Below the pieces are notes generated by a model. That model worked only from the letters and a program-made list of their open reading frames with translations, had not been told where the DNA came from and did no database searches. Made by a program: the position numbers and the translations under genes. This document shows, one piece after another, positions 1 to 9,413 of a DNA stretch of 64,000 bases (position 1 is its first letter; the number at the start of each line of letters is the position of its first letter). The stretch is from NCBI GenBank assembly GCA_040218415.1, contig JAVJRN010000065.1, positions 10,793 to 74,792 on the forward strand, given 5' to 3'. This stretch comes from JAVJRN01 sp040218415. GTDB lineage: Bacteria; Bacteroidota; Bacteroidia; Cytophagales; Cyclobacteriaceae.

Positions 1-276
1 AATCTTTTCATTTTGGTATACAAGAGTGAAACGGTGGACTTTTATATCAATGGCTTTAACAAAGGCTTAATTTTTTCGAAGGATGATATTGATAATTATT
101 TGCAACATCTAAATATTCCAGGCCAAGAGATTTTTTATCAACCTTGTAGCCATTTAGATATTATACTGCGAACTATGCGCAATTTGATTGTCGCTTTTGA
201 AAAACTTGATGATTACCAGCGTTCTGATGAAATAAAAAGGGTTTTGCGTAGGCTCGAAGATAATTACATGAGCTAG
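1..276 (+). CDS. C-terminal end of a SirB1-type transglutaminase-like/TPR protein (partial)
   Basis: The reading frame is open from the first base of the window, so the true start lies upstream. The visible ~91 residues contain a short beta segment (VDFYINGFNKG), a helix with an IDNYL core, then PCSHLDIILRTMRNL and a final helix FEKLDDYQRSDEIKRVLRRLE. This pattern matches, from memory, the end of SirB1/transglutaminase-like proteins, which have a PCS-x-x-D-I-I-x-R-M-x-x-N-L segment and a C-terminal TPR-like helix pair. The role of this family is poorly defined. Family assignment is recognition rather than search; moderately sure. No terminator is obvious before the next gene. Confidence 0.6.
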   Translation, partial: NLFILVYKSETVDFYINGFNKGLIFSKDDIDNYLQHLNIPGQEIFYQPCSHLDIILRTMRNLIVAFEKLDDYQRSDEIKRVLRRLEDNYMS

Positions 277-392
277 GTACGGCTTAGTTATCATTCCAAA
301 CAATTCGGCAGTTAATATAGCTGATTCGGTTAGTCTCTCATCGCATGTATTAAGGTTTCTGGTTTCTATTGTGAATCTAAAATCTAAATATC

Positions 393-1868
393 ATGAAAAA
401 GAGTAAAACAAAATTCAATCTATTTTCAGCAACGATGCTTGGGGTTCTTGCATTGAGCTTAACTTTTTTCACAAGCTGCGACAGTGACGATGACGATGTA
501 GTGATGGAAGATGAAACAGCCACTCAAAACATTGTGGAAATAGCCTCCGCGAATGAAGACTTATCAACACTCGTCTCTGTACTTACAGAATATCCTGATT
601 TGGTAAGCGCATTATCAAGCGAAGGCAGCTTCACCGTTTTCGCACCAACTAATCAAGCTTTCGCAGATTTGCTGCCAGTCATAGGACAAACAAGCTATGC
701 GGATGTGCCAAAAGACGTGATAGAAAGAATTTTAAAATATCATGTCGTAACTGCTGCTGCGGTTGAATCTTCTGCCCTATCAGATGAACAAGTGATTGCT
801 ACTTTCTTAGAAGGAGAAAGTGTAACAGTTTCATTGGATGCGGGGGTGAGTATTAATGGCGCCTCTGTAGTAGCTGCAGATATTGAAGCTTCTAACGGTA
901 TTGTTCATGTAGTGGACGCTGTGTTAGTGCCTTCATTGGAGATGTCAATCGTCAATACGGTAGTTGAACCAGCCTATTTTAATTCTAGCTTTTCGATCCT
1001 TACTGAGGCTGTTGTGAAAGCTGGACTTCTAACTACGCTAATCGATACAGAAGCAAACTTTACCGTATTTGCTCCATCAAACGCTGCGTTTGAAGCGGCA
1101 GGTATTACTTCACTTGATGGATTAGATGCTGATGCTTTAACTCCAATCTTGACTTATCATGTACTCGGTGCTGAGGTTAATGCTGCTGGCTTGCCAGCTA
1201 CAGGATCGGCCATCGAAACGCTCAATGGTAATATTTATCTTAGCGTCAATGGTGAGGGTATTTTCTTAAATGGTACAACGGAAGTAATAGCAACAGACAT
1301 AGCCGCCGATAATGGTGTAGTGCACGTTATTGATCGCATGTTGATGCCAGCGTCAGACGATATTATTGATCTTGCCGTCGGGCTTTCTACACAGGCTGAA
1401 GGTGCAGAGTTTGGCCAACTGGTCGCTGCTTTGACTGCTGTTTCCGATAACACTGAAACTGATTTGATCACTGCACTAAAAGGTGATGGTCCTTTCACAG
1501 TATTTGCTCCTACGGATGCTGCCTTTTTAACATTGTATAATGCAGTAGGTGATGCGAATGACGATGGATCTGTAGATATAGCTGATTTAGTCGCTGCTGC
1601 TGGACTAGAAACCATCGCGACTGTTTTACAATATCACGTGTATTCTGGCGCAGTATTTTCAACGGATATTCCAAACTTACTAGGGACAAGTACATCTGTA
1701 GAGATCACGCCACTAGCTGGAGGTTCATGGTTGCTAAATTCAGATTTGACGATAACTTCAACAGATGCAGCGCTTACCATTGGTCTTGATGATGCATCGA
1801 TAGTTAATACAGATGTATTGGCAACAAATGGTGTTATTCATGTAATTGATCAGGTTTTATTGCCATAA
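393..1868 (+). CDS. Lipoprotein with three fasciclin (FAS1) domains
   Basis: The 491-residue product begins with a lipoprotein signal peptide (lipobox ending F-T-S-C, Cys29) followed by an acidic DSDDDD linker, so it should be anchored in an envelope membrane. Three FAS1 domains follow at about residues 46-185, 186-325 and 326-491. Each has the FTVFAP(T/S)(N/D)xAF H1 box and ends in NG(I/V)(V/I)HV(V/I)D. FAS1 domains usually mediate adhesion to surfaces, matrix or cells. The third domain carries an insertion (residues 387-398) with the D-x-N-x-D spacing of an EF-hand or dockerin calcium loop. The gene stands alone and is followed by a strong hairpin terminator. Confidence 0.93.
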   Translation: MKKSKTKFNLFSATMLGVLALSLTFFTSCDSDDDDVVMEDETATQNIVEIASANEDLSTLVSVLTEYPDLVSALSSEGSFTVFAPTNQAFADLLPVIGQTSYADVPKDVIERILKYHVVTAAAVESSALSDEQVIATFLEGESVTVSLDAGVSINGASVVAADIEASNGIVHVVDAVLVPSLEMSIVNTVVEPAYFNSSFSILTEAVVKAGLLTTLIDTEANFTVFAPSNAAFEAAGITSLDGLDADALTPILTYHVLGAEVNAAGLPATGSAIETLNGNIYLSVNGEGIFLNGTTEVIATDIAADNGVVHVIDRMLMPASDDIIDLAVGLSTQAEGAEFGQLVAALTAVSDNTETDLITALKGDGPFTVFAPTDAAFLTLYNAVGDANDDGSVDIADLVAAAGLETIATVLQYHVYSGAVFSTDIPNLLGTSTSVEITPLAGGSWLLNSDLTITSTDAALTIGLDDASIVNTDVLATNGVIHVIDQVLLP

Positions 1869-1887
1869 TATTAATTTTCTTTTAAAC

Positions 1888-1925
1888 TTAAAGTACTCTT
1901 CCAAGGGGAGAGTACTTTGTTATTT
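1888..1925 (+). terminator. Rho-independent terminator after the FAS1 gene
   Basis: A 10-bp perfect stem, aaagtactct (1890-1899) with agagtacttt (1909-1918), is extended inward by a T-G pair and two C-G pairs around a 3-nt loop. It is followed by a T-rich run. It lies 20 bases past the FAS1 stop codon. Confidence 0.75.
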
Positions 1926-1935
1926 ATCTTGATAT

Positions 1936-2931
1936 ATGTTTTCAGCTAAATCCAGATTCGGTTATATGGGGCTTTTGGCCATATATTCCTATCTCAACAT
2001 TAAATTTACTGAGGGAGATCAATTACTTGCCGAAAGTTGGTCAGAGTGGATATTGTTTTTAGCCATACTGCTAACGGTAGTTTTTGTGTGGGAAGGTAAT
2101 CGACTGATTTTCAAAGTGCTGGAAAAAAAGTCATTTCCCGGTTCAAGAATATTGATATTACTATTTGTATTTAGTTTCTTACTGGTATTGGCGATATCGG
2201 GGACTTCTTTTATTATTCAAAATATTTTTTTAGAAACTTACAGTTTGTTGCCTTTTAAGTTGGCCTTAGGTTTTGGTTTCAGAGTCAACTTATTTCTCAA
2301 CTGTGTCAATGCTATTGTTTTTTATCAAAAAAGATTTGCTTCCGCAGCGCTAGAAGCAGAGCAACTCAAGAAAGAAACCGCCTTTGCCCAGATGGATTCA
2401 TTGAAGAGGCAGGTAAAACCGCATTTTATCTTCAATAGTCTCAACGTGCTCGACTCGTTGATCCGAAGTAATCCTGATGCAGCGAGTATTTTTCTCGAAA
2501 AGCTTTCGAGCGTATACCGGTATTTGTCCAATATAGAATCGCAGGAGCTGGTCTATGTAAAAGAGGAGCTGGCTTTTTTAAAAGATTATATTTTCCTGAT
2601 GGAAACAAGATTTAAGGATAATTTGAAAGTGATACTAGACGTAGAAGAATCACATTTTGAGAAACTTCTACCACCTTCCACCCTGCAACTGTTACTTGAG
2701 AACGCCATTAAGCACAATCAAATATCTAACAAGTATCCTCTTGATATCAAAATATATAGTAGTCAAAACACAATTATCACCTACAATTTAAAGCAACCCA
2801 AAAAAGTAGAACCAACCAGAAATGGCATTGGATTAGAAAACATAAAATCCAGATATGGGTTTTTAAAGAAGGTAATTGAGGTAGAAGAAGATGATAAATC
2901 TTTTTCAGTAAAAGTTCCTTTAATAGATTGA
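1936..2931 (+). CDS. LytS/YehU-type membrane sensor histidine kinase
   Basis: The 331-residue protein has about four hydrophobic segments in its first 135 residues, a short helix linker, then a His_kinase (PF06580-type) domain. The phospho-acceptor lies in KPHFIFNSLNVLDSL (His163). The N-box is LLLENAIKHN and the G-box GIGLENIKSRYGF near the C-terminus. No extracellular sensor domain is seen, so the signal is probably sensed within the membrane. The next gene, 18 bases downstream, encodes a LytTR response regulator, the usual partner in Bacteroidota. The ATG at 1936 gives a sensible N-terminus. Its signal is unknown; the downstream GH31 gene is a possible target (inference). Confidence 0.92.
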   Translation: MFSAKSRFGYMGLLAIYSYLNIKFTEGDQLLAESWSEWILFLAILLTVVFVWEGNRLIFKVLEKKSFPGSRILILLFVFSFLLVLAISGTSFIIQNIFLETYSLLPFKLALGFGFRVNLFLNCVNAIVFYQKRFASAALEAEQLKKETAFAQMDSLKRQVKPHFIFNSLNVLDSLIRSNPDAASIFLEKLSSVYRYLSNIESQELVYVKEELAFLKDYIFLMETRFKDNLKVILDVEESHFEKLLPPSTLQLLLENAIKHNQISNKYPLDIKIYSSQNTIITYNLKQPKKVEPTRNGIGLENIKSRYGFLKKVIEVEEDDKSFSVKVPLID

Positions 2932-2949
2932 TCATTATATTCTAACTGT

Positions 2950-3684
2950 ATGGATTTGGTGAATGCGCTTATATTTGAGGATGAACCGCTAGCTGCTGAT
3001 CGTTTGATCAACTTAATCGAAAAAGAAGATGAAAAGATCAATGTCTTAGCGGTAATCGACTCTGTGAGCGAGGGTATTCAATTTCTGGAAAACAATCCAT
3101 TGCCGGACTTGGTATTTATGGATATCGAGCTGTCAGACGGTAAATGTTTTGAGCTTTTTGAGTTTTTCAAATTAGAAGTGCCTATCATCTTTACTACTGC
3201 CTACGACGAGTATCCACTAGAAGCTTTCAAGCACAATTGCCTCGACTACCTGCTTAAACCAGTTAAGCCTAAGGAACTTGCGCGAAGTATTGATAAGTTT
3301 AAAAAGATTTTTAAGCCCAAAAAAGCATCTAAAACATCAAATTATAAATCCCATTTTTTAGGGAAGGTTGGAACCAAGTTATTCCATAAAAAGGTAGAAG
3401 AAATCTCCCTGATTTTTTCTGAAGACAAGATTACCTACATCGTAGATCAAAGTCACAAGCGATATATTATTGACTATACACTGGAAGAGCTGGAGTCGCA
3501 ATTGCTCGATTCAAAACTTTTCTACCGAATCAGTCGAAAGCATATTGTCAATCTTAATGCCATTACTATCGTAAAAACCTACATCAATCAGCGATTGTCA
3601 TTGGAGTTGGACATTAATATTGACCATCCCATTATTGTAAGCCGAGAAAAAGTTGCCGATTTTAAAAATTGGCTAGACAGATAA
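2950..3684 (+). CDS. LytTR-family response regulator
   Basis: The 244-residue protein has an N-terminal receiver domain with acidic residues EDE at 9-11, phosphorylatable Asp58 in LVFMDIELSDG, a conserved Thr in IIFTTAYD and Lys in YLLKPV. The C-terminal LytTR DNA-binding domain (about 138-244) contains FYRISRKHIVNLNAI, the typical core. It pairs with the kinase just upstream and is followed four bases later by a small membrane protein gene, so the three genes probably form one transcript. LytTR regulators bind direct repeats upstream of few targets; the targets here are not identified. Confidence 0.93.
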   Translation: MDLVNALIFEDEPLAADRLINLIEKEDEKINVLAVIDSVSEGIQFLENNPLPDLVFMDIELSDGKCFELFEFFKLEVPIIFTTAYDEYPLEAFKHNCLDYLLKPVKPKELARSIDKFKKIFKPKKASKTSNYKSHFLGKVGTKLFHKKVEEISLIFSEDKITYIVDQSHKRYIIDYTLEELESQLLDSKLFYRISRKHIVNLNAITIVKTYINQRLSLELDINIDHPIIVSREKVADFKNWLDR

Positions 3685-3688
3685 TATT

Positions 3689-4039
3689 ATGAGATTATTC
3701 GTATCTACAGTTTTCACATTCATTTTACTTCAACCCATAGCCGCACAAACCAAGGTTGATTCACTAAAAAATGAAATTCTACAAATGAAAATGGAGGTTC
3801 AAGAAATACAACTGGGGTTGAAAAGTGGTCAAAAACGCTTTCAGTCTGGCGTTCTTGTGTCTGCCTTGGGTTATAGTGTAACCATTGCTGGAGGGCTGAT
3901 GCTCGGTAGGGAAAACGATAAGCTAGGTCAGGGATTGTTGGTTGCAGGTGGTTTAACAGGCTTGACCGGCACATTTTTACTTGTTGATTCTTTCAATTTT
4001 TTGTCGGGTAAAAAGAAAAGAAAAAAGAAACCTCTTTAA
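3689..4039 (+). CDS. Small exported protein with two hydrophobic segments, unknown function
   Basis: The 116-residue product has a signal peptide (cleavage likely after PIAAQ), a short coiled-coil segment (VDSLKNEILQMKMEVQEIQ), two glycine-rich hydrophobic stretches (about residues 55-70 and 82-102) and a strongly basic tail KKKRKKK. The basic C-terminus suggests a cytoplasmic end after a membrane hairpin. It begins four bases after the response regulator stop, so it is likely co-transcribed and may be an accessory to that two-component pair (inference). I do not recognise the family. Confidence 0.75.
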   Translation: MRLFVSTVFTFILLQPIAAQTKVDSLKNEILQMKMEVQEIQLGLKSGQKRFQSGVLVSALGYSVTIAGGLMLGRENDKLGQGLLVAGGLTGLTGTFLLVDSFNFLSGKKKRKKKPL

Positions 4040-4094
4040 GTTTTAGCTAGAGGTGTAGCGAGCTGTGTTTTGAAATAATAATTATCTTCAAGGC

Positions 4095-6422
4095 ATGAAA
4101 AGACTACTCCAATTTTCACTTCTTTTATTGCTTATTGTAAGCTGTGCCAAAAAGAAGAATTACAGCTTTCAAAACAACATCCTTTCCATGGATTTGGGCA
4201 CCAAACAATACGAAATAAGTGCCCTAAGTCCAGATGTCATCAAAGTGGTTTACACTGATTCCATAACAAAATCCCCACAAGTGTATGCGCCAGTTCTTCA
4301 AACGCCATTCCAGTCGCTATTTCAAGAAGCCGAAAACAAGCTCATTCTATCCACGGAAAATGTGGCTGTTCATCTCACGCTCGAACCGTTTACCATTGAG
4401 TATTACGACCGAATGGATGGTGTTAAGGTTTTGCAAAAACAGCCAGTTTTTCGGAAAATGGACAGTCTCGTTTGTAAGTTTGAATTACAAGATGCTGAAA
4501 AAATATATGGTACAGGAGGCAGAGCTTTGCCGCTAAATAGAAGAGGGTATCGTTTTTTACATTACAATCAACCGCAGTACGGTTACGGAAAGGGAGTCGA
4601 TGCTTTGAATTATTCAATTCCGCATATCATGTCGTCGGCCAATTATATGCTTCTTTTTGATAATCCGGCCAGGAGCGTGTTTGATATTGGCTTTTCTGAC
4701 AAAAAGCAACTCGATTTCATTTCGAAGGATGGTAATTCCACTTACTACTTCATCAATGGCGACAGTCCACAAGAACTACTCGCCAATTATACAGACTTGA
4801 CAGGTCATCAAGATTTGCCTCCAATCTGGGCATTTGGCAACTTATTGTCTCGTTTTGGATATAAATCACAACAAGAAGCCGAGGAGGTTTTGAATACAAC
4901 ATTGAAAGCCGGTTACCCAGTCGACGCGATTGTATTGGATATTTATTGGTTTGGTCCTGAATTAGAAGATGGAAAGATGGGGCAGTTGGACTGGGATTTT
5001 CAAAAATGGCCAGAGCCGAAGGAAATGATTGAGAGTTGGGCTAGGAAAGGAGTGAATACCATTTCGGTGACGGAACCTTTTTTCACAAAGAAATCTCAGC
5101 ATTTCGATGAGCTGGCGGAGAAAGAATTGTTGGCAAAGAATGCTTCTGGAGCATCAGCGACCATCCCTGATTTTTATTTTGGAGAGGCGGGACTCCTCGA
5201 TATTTTCAAGCCGGAAGCCAAGGATTGGATATGGGACAAATACAAATATATCAAATCTTATGGAGTAGACGGTTTGTGGGTTGATCTTGGTGAGCCCGAA
5301 AAGCATCCTGATGATATGATACATGTCAATGGGAAGGCACATGAAGTTCATGGGATTTATGGACATGAATGGGCAAAAACACTTTACCAAGGCTATGAAA
5401 AAGATTTTCCCAATGATCGCTTGTTTCATATGGGAAGATCAGGCTTTGCCGGTACGCAGCGTTACGGCCTCATTCCTTGGTCGGGCGATGTAAGTCGAAG
5501 TTGGTCAGGCTTGCAAGCACAACCTGCCATCTTGATGAGCATGGCTTTGTCTGGTCTTGGGTATATGCACTCAGACGCAGGTGGCTTCTCTATGGCAGAG
5601 CGTGATGAGGAATTGTATATGCGCTGGTTACAGTTCGCCACTTTTACACCCATATTTCGACCACATGCCGATGCGATGATAGCCCCGGAACCCGTCTTTT
5701 GGAGCGCAGAGGTGCAAAAGATTGTCAAGCCATACATTGACCTTAGATACTCCTTGTTGCCTTACAATTACACATTGGCTTGGGAAAACAAAACGCAAGG
5801 ACTGCCACTGATGCGACCTATGTTTTTCTACGATTCCAAAGCGCCTGAATGGAGCACTAATCAATATTTTTGGGGCAAAGACTTGTTGGTGATGCCCGTA
5901 TTGGAAGCTGCCAAGGAGTTTCAAAAGGTGCACCTGCCAGAAGGACTTTGGTATAACTTCTGGGTAGGCGAAGTAGCCACTGGAGGCAGTTATGACATGC
6001 GTGTCAGCAAAGAAAATATTCCCGTATTTGTGCGTGAAGGGGCATTTATACCTCAGGTAAAAGACTTGAAAAACACCAAAAAATACACAGGTGACGCGCT
6101 GGACATGACCTATTACTACAGTGCGGAAGAGACCACCCGTACCTTTTACTTCGACGATGGTGCTACCAAAATGTCGTTTGATCTTGGGGCTTATGAGTTA
6201 CTACACCTTCAAGCCAAGCCTATGGCCAATTCGTTGACGATAAAAAGCAAGAAAACAGGCGATGGATTTGCCGGTTCGCCCAAAACGCGGCTAATCAACA
6301 TGACCATTGTAGGTCTGGAAAAAGAGCCTTCCTCTGTGGGAAATCTTTCTTTTGAATGGGAAAATAATACGCTCTTATTTGACATGAAACAAGATGAAGA
6401 AGTAGTAATCCTGTTCGATTAA
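4095..6422 (+). CDS. Glycoside hydrolase family 31 lipoprotein (alpha-glucosidase/xylosidase type)
   Basis: The 775-residue protein starts with a lipoprotein signal peptide (LLLLLIVSCAKK, Cys17), so it is probably a periplasmic or surface enzyme. A GH31 N-terminal beta domain is followed by the catalytic barrel. The putative nucleophile is Asp397 in GLWVDLGEPE and the acid/base is Asp465 in PWSGDVSRSW. A C-terminal DUF5110-type beta domain completes the usual architecture. GH31 enzymes hydrolyse or transfer alpha-linked glucose or xylose; the exact substrate cannot be read from sequence. It follows the kinase/regulator operon by 55 bases and precedes a TonB-dependent receptor on the opposite strand, compatible with sugar scavenging. 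Confidence 0.92.
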   Translation: MKRLLQFSLLLLLIVSCAKKKNYSFQNNILSMDLGTKQYEISALSPDVIKVVYTDSITKSPQVYAPVLQTPFQSLFQEAENKLILSTENVAVHLTLEPFTIEYYDRMDGVKVLQKQPVFRKMDSLVCKFELQDAEKIYGTGGRALPLNRRGYRFLHYNQPQYGYGKGVDALNYSIPHIMSSANYMLLFDNPARSVFDIGFSDKKQLDFISKDGNSTYYFINGDSPQELLANYTDLTGHQDLPPIWAFGNLLSRFGYKSQQEAEEVLNTTLKAGYPVDAIVLDIYWFGPELEDGKMGQLDWDFQKWPEPKEMIESWARKGVNTISVTEPFFTKKSQHFDELAEKELLAKNASGASATIPDFYFGEAGLLDIFKPEAKDWIWDKYKYIKSYGVDGLWVDLGEPEKHPDDMIHVNGKAHEVHGIYGHEWAKTLYQGYEKDFPNDRLFHMGRSGFAGTQRYGLIPWSGDVSRSWSGLQAQPAILMSMALSGLGYMHSDAGGFSMAERDEELYMRWLQFATFTPIFRPHADAMIAPEPVFWSAEVQKIVKPYIDLRYSLLPYNYTLAWENKTQGLPLMRPMFFYDSKAPEWSTNQYFWGKDLLVMPVLEAAKEFQKVHLPEGLWYNFWVGEVATGGSYDMRVSKENIPVFVREGAFIPQVKDLKNTKKYTGDALDMTYYYSAEETTRTFYFDDGATKMSFDLGAYELLHLQAKPMANSLTIKSKKTGDGFAGSPKTRLINMTIVGLEKEPSSVGNLSFEWENNTLLFDMKQDEEVVILFD

Positions 6423-6562
6423 GACTTTCATAGTTTAGGGTGTTTTTTTCTGAAATAGCTGAAAATATTACCCTTTGATCACGGCTTGCGATCCAAAATA
6501 TCGTCGGATAGTTTCTTTTATAGCAACAATAGTATCATTTATAGCAGTGATTTCACCTTTCA

Positions 6563-6597
6563 GAGACCTTGGAGGTTTTTAAAACCTCCAAGGTCTC
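6563..6597. repeat. Perfect 17-bp palindrome in the intergenic space
   Basis: The arms gagaccttggaggtttt (6563-6579) and aaaacctccaaggtctc (6581-6597) are perfect reverse complements around one T. Similar 'accttggaggttt' palindromes are scattered in many Bacteroidota genomes as short extragenic repeats (recollection). It lies between convergent genes and could also act as a bidirectional terminator, although no long T-run follows. Confidence 0.7.
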
Positions 6598-6628
6598 ATT
6601 TCCGAAAGTGCGAAGGAGTGATTCAAAA

Positions 6629-6660
6629 CATAAAAGCCCCACATTCATGAGGCTTTGAGG
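6629..6660 (-). terminator. Probable terminator of the TonB-dependent receptor gene
   Basis: On the minus strand the sequence forms an AAAGCC/GGCTTT stem (6651-6656 with 6633-6638) followed by TTATGTTTT. It lies about 65 bases downstream of the receptor stop codon. The stem is short and the loop is 12 nt, so this is a moderate call. Confidence 0.4.
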
Positions 6661-6719
6661 GTGTTCACCGCTGGTAACGCGACCCTTTTTTATGATTTGA
6701 TTCCTTTTTTTCCAATGAT

Positions 6720-9149
6720 TTAAAACTGTATGCGATACATTACATCGGGGAAAAAGCCAATTTGATCCACCCTATTTATATCGTCAGTTACCTCATTGTA
6801 GCGCTGCACAAATTCATTTTTTCGATTGGTGACATTCTGCAAATCGACGAAAAACTGGTGTGAAATATTTCGTTTGTTACTATTGATCCTTACGCCAAAC
6901 TTCACATCCCACCTAAAATAATCTTCATACCGCTGATCAAAAGCCAGAGATTCCACCCGTACTTCCCTGCCACCATTGGCGCGAGTACTGTTTAAGTCGA
7001 CAGGTGTATAAGGCTGACCGCCTGCTGTAGTAAGTTTCGTGTCAAAGGTCCAGGCATTCTTTTGGGCTTTCCCAAATTTCCATTCCTTTCCGAAAAGTAA
7101 ATTGAAAACATAGTTGTTATTAAAGGCAGTATTTCGCTCAATTCCATCGCTACCCTCATATTTGGAATCGTAAATGGAGGTGGTCATCAGTAGGTAGTAG
7201 TTATTGCTGAAGAATTTTTCCAGTGTCAATTCTATTCCAATGTTGCTTCCTGTCCCCTCATTTACTAAAAAGCTCTTTTCATTGAAGACAAAATCGGCAC
7301 CCTCATTGATGACAGAGTAGCTGCTTGGTGTTTCTTCAACAGGAATATTAAATAGGCTTTGATAATAAACTTCCGACTTCAACCTCCATGATGTCCCAAG
7401 GTTCCTATCATATCCTAAGACAAAATGATGACTTTGAAGAAAACCCAATTGATCGTTTGTTCTCTTATATTCACCAGGAGCTACTTCTTGCTCTAAGAAA
7501 AGTATTGGAGTAGGAGCAGTTTGTGCATGTAATCCATAGGCGAAGCTAATCCGCTGCACAGGTGTAAACTGATAACTAATAGCCGCTCGTGGTTCAAGTG
7601 TGGCCTTATTGGTAAAGTCAAAGTATTGACTATGGAGGCCAAAAGTAGTACTCAAATCATCGGATATTTTATATTCCGCTTGGGCGAAAAACTGAGAAAG
7701 GGTATAGTTTTCATCAACATCAGTAACCGTAATAAAATAATCAGGGATACCATCATTGTTGTCATCCGGAATTTCGATTCTGTTATCTCTATCCCGTGCA
7801 CTAAATTTTGCATTAAATAGTTCACCTAAGTATCCTGCCCGCAAACTCCAGCGCGCATTAAATTTTTTGTTAAAGGTAGACGTAACAGAATATCTAAATT
7901 CCTTGTTCTCCACTTCCGTAGCGCTATATTTTTTTATCGTAACTTGATTTTCGTCTTTTATCAAGTTGTCTTGGTAGTAGTCATTTTGATTGGTTGAAAT
8001 GCCTAAGGTGGTTTTTAAATAGGTGGTTTTATTTATTCTAAAAAGATTGTTTAAACCAACCACACCAAGTCGGTTGTCAACATAGGCGTCCTGTTTTGGA
8101 TTGGCAAATAGATCGGTTTCGTCCGTTTCATCGCCTTTGAAGTCTATACTGCTCAAGCCTCCAAGTCCGAAAAGTTCAAACTTACCCAGCTTAGTTTCTC
8201 CAAGGTTGAGTTTAAAAGAAAAGTCTTGATAATAGGGAATAGCATTCGTGCCTGTTGCTGCCAAAGAGGCGATTCCATATCTGTAGGAGGCAACAAAAGA
8301 GGTGTTTTTTTTCTTGCTTAGTGGCCCTTCAGCCATGAACTCCAACCCAGTAAAGGCACCTAACTGGCCAGTAAATTCATGTTTATCGGGGTTACCATTT
8401 CTGAAATTAATGTCGAAAACGGCTGCATTCGCATTTCCATATTCCGCTGGGAATGCGCCAGTTAAAAAATCGGATGTACGTAGCATGTTGGTATTCAAAG
8501 CATTGACAGGTCCGCCGGTAACACCCAGTGTAGCAAAGTGATTGGTTGTTGCCACGGGCAATCCTTCTATCCTCCATAAGAGTCCGGTGGGTGAGTTTCC
8601 TCTGACTACAATGTCATTTCTAGAATCATTGGGTGCTGATACTCCTGCAAAGCTAGAAGCTAACCTAGCAACATCATTTCGTCCTCCTGAAAAGCGTGTG
8701 GTTTCTTCTAAGCTGAAGGTTCGGGCGCTAACTTTAGCCAGTTCATTAATGGGCATGTCTTTGTCACTATTGGCTGTAATAACGACTGCATCAAGGTTCT
8801 CAACGGACTCTTCCAGCTTTATATTCAGAATAATTTCTTTGCCAGCAGTTACTAGCACATTTGAGACATTCGAGGATTTATATCCAACATATTGTACCAA
8901 AAAATCCTGCCTTCCTATGGGTACTTCATCAAGCCTGAACGCTCCGTTGATGTCCGTTATCGTTCCGATAGCGGGATCACTTCCTGCCAATATGATGGTG
9001 GCGCCTATAAGCTCAAAATCAGCTTGCGCATCAAGTATTTTGCCTTTTACAACTTGTGTTTGCGCAAGAGGTTGGAAAATAATGAATACTGCTAGAATGA
9101 TTCCGAGTAGTATTTTAAATAATTCGTTTCGGATAGAGAGAGAATTCAT
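6720..9149 (-). CDS. TonB-dependent outer-membrane receptor with CarboxypepD_reg-like domain
   Basis: The product (809 residues from the preferred start) has a signal peptide ending near PLAQTQ, an N-terminal carboxypeptidase-regulatory-like beta-sandwich (VVKGKILDAQ to LNIKLEES), a plug domain (RNDIVVRGNSPTGLLWRIEGLPV) and a long beta-barrel ending in an aromatic residue (MYRIQF). These receptors import substrates using TonB energy. No SusD-like partner is adjacent, so it is not a classical Sus pair. An in-frame ATG at 9203 would add 18 residues before the signal peptide; the ATG at 9149 fits a signal peptide better. It is divergent from a kinase/LytTR pair that may regulate it (inference). 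Substrate unknown. Confidence 0.92.
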   Translation of the reverse strand: MNSLSIRNELFKILLGIILAVFIIFQPLAQTQVVKGKILDAQADFELIGATIILAGSDPAIGTITDINGAFRLDEVPIGRQDFLVQYVGYKSSNVSNVLVTAGKEIILNIKLEESVENLDAVVITANSDKDMPINELAKVSARTFSLEETTRFSGGRNDVARLASSFAGVSAPNDSRNDIVVRGNSPTGLLWRIEGLPVATTNHFATLGVTGGPVNALNTNMLRTSDFLTGAFPAEYGNANAAVFDINFRNGNPDKHEFTGQLGAFTGLEFMAEGPLSKKKNTSFVASYRYGIASLAATGTNAIPYYQDFSFKLNLGETKLGKFELFGLGGLSSIDFKGDETDETDLFANPKQDAYVDNRLGVVGLNNLFRINKTTYLKTTLGISTNQNDYYQDNLIKDENQVTIKKYSATEVENKEFRYSVTSTFNKKFNARWSLRAGYLGELFNAKFSARDRDNRIEIPDDNNDGIPDYFITVTDVDENYTLSQFFAQAEYKISDDLSTTFGLHSQYFDFTNKATLEPRAAISYQFTPVQRISFAYGLHAQTAPTPILFLEQEVAPGEYKRTNDQLGFLQSHHFVLGYDRNLGTSWRLKSEVYYQSLFNIPVEETPSSYSVINEGADFVFNEKSFLVNEGTGSNIGIELTLEKFFSNNYYLLMTTSIYDSKYEGSDGIERNTAFNNNYVFNLLFGKEWKFGKAQKNAWTFDTKLTTAGGQPYTPVDLNSTRANGGREVRVESLAFDQRYEDYFRWDVKFGVRINSNKRNISHQFFVDLQNVTNRKNEFVQRYNEVTDDINRVDQIGFFPDVMYRIQF

Positions 9150-9413
9150 AATCGTGATTTGATGTCTATAATTTTTTGATCTATCCAAAACTACGGTGAG
9201 CAATGAGCGCAGGAAATAATATTCTTTTTGAACCGAGAAATGACCAACCTGAAGCAGTTAAAAACCGCTTTAAACCGCTCAAATAAGTGTGATAAAGCCA
9301 TTAATCAATTTGAGTCGGTGTTTTGCATGTTTGACATGAGCAAATTCTGGTTTCACATGTTTTTCGCTAATTATCACCAACAAAATCCCTTATTTTTAGA
9401 AGACTTTTAGCGT

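Noticed and set aside
1235..1615. 126-codon minus-strand frame inside the FAS1 gene
   Set aside because: Shadow frame of a clear FAS1 coding sequence with low-complexity Ser/Ala composition.
8542..9162. Long (206-codon) plus-strand frame opposite the TonB-dependent receptor
   Set aside because: It is antisense to a well-supported gene and its product has no domain or signal; a codon-bias shadow.
9228..9410. 60-codon open frame upstream of the second sensor kinase gene
   Set aside because: No family resemblance, unusual composition and location in the divergent promoter region; most likely chance.
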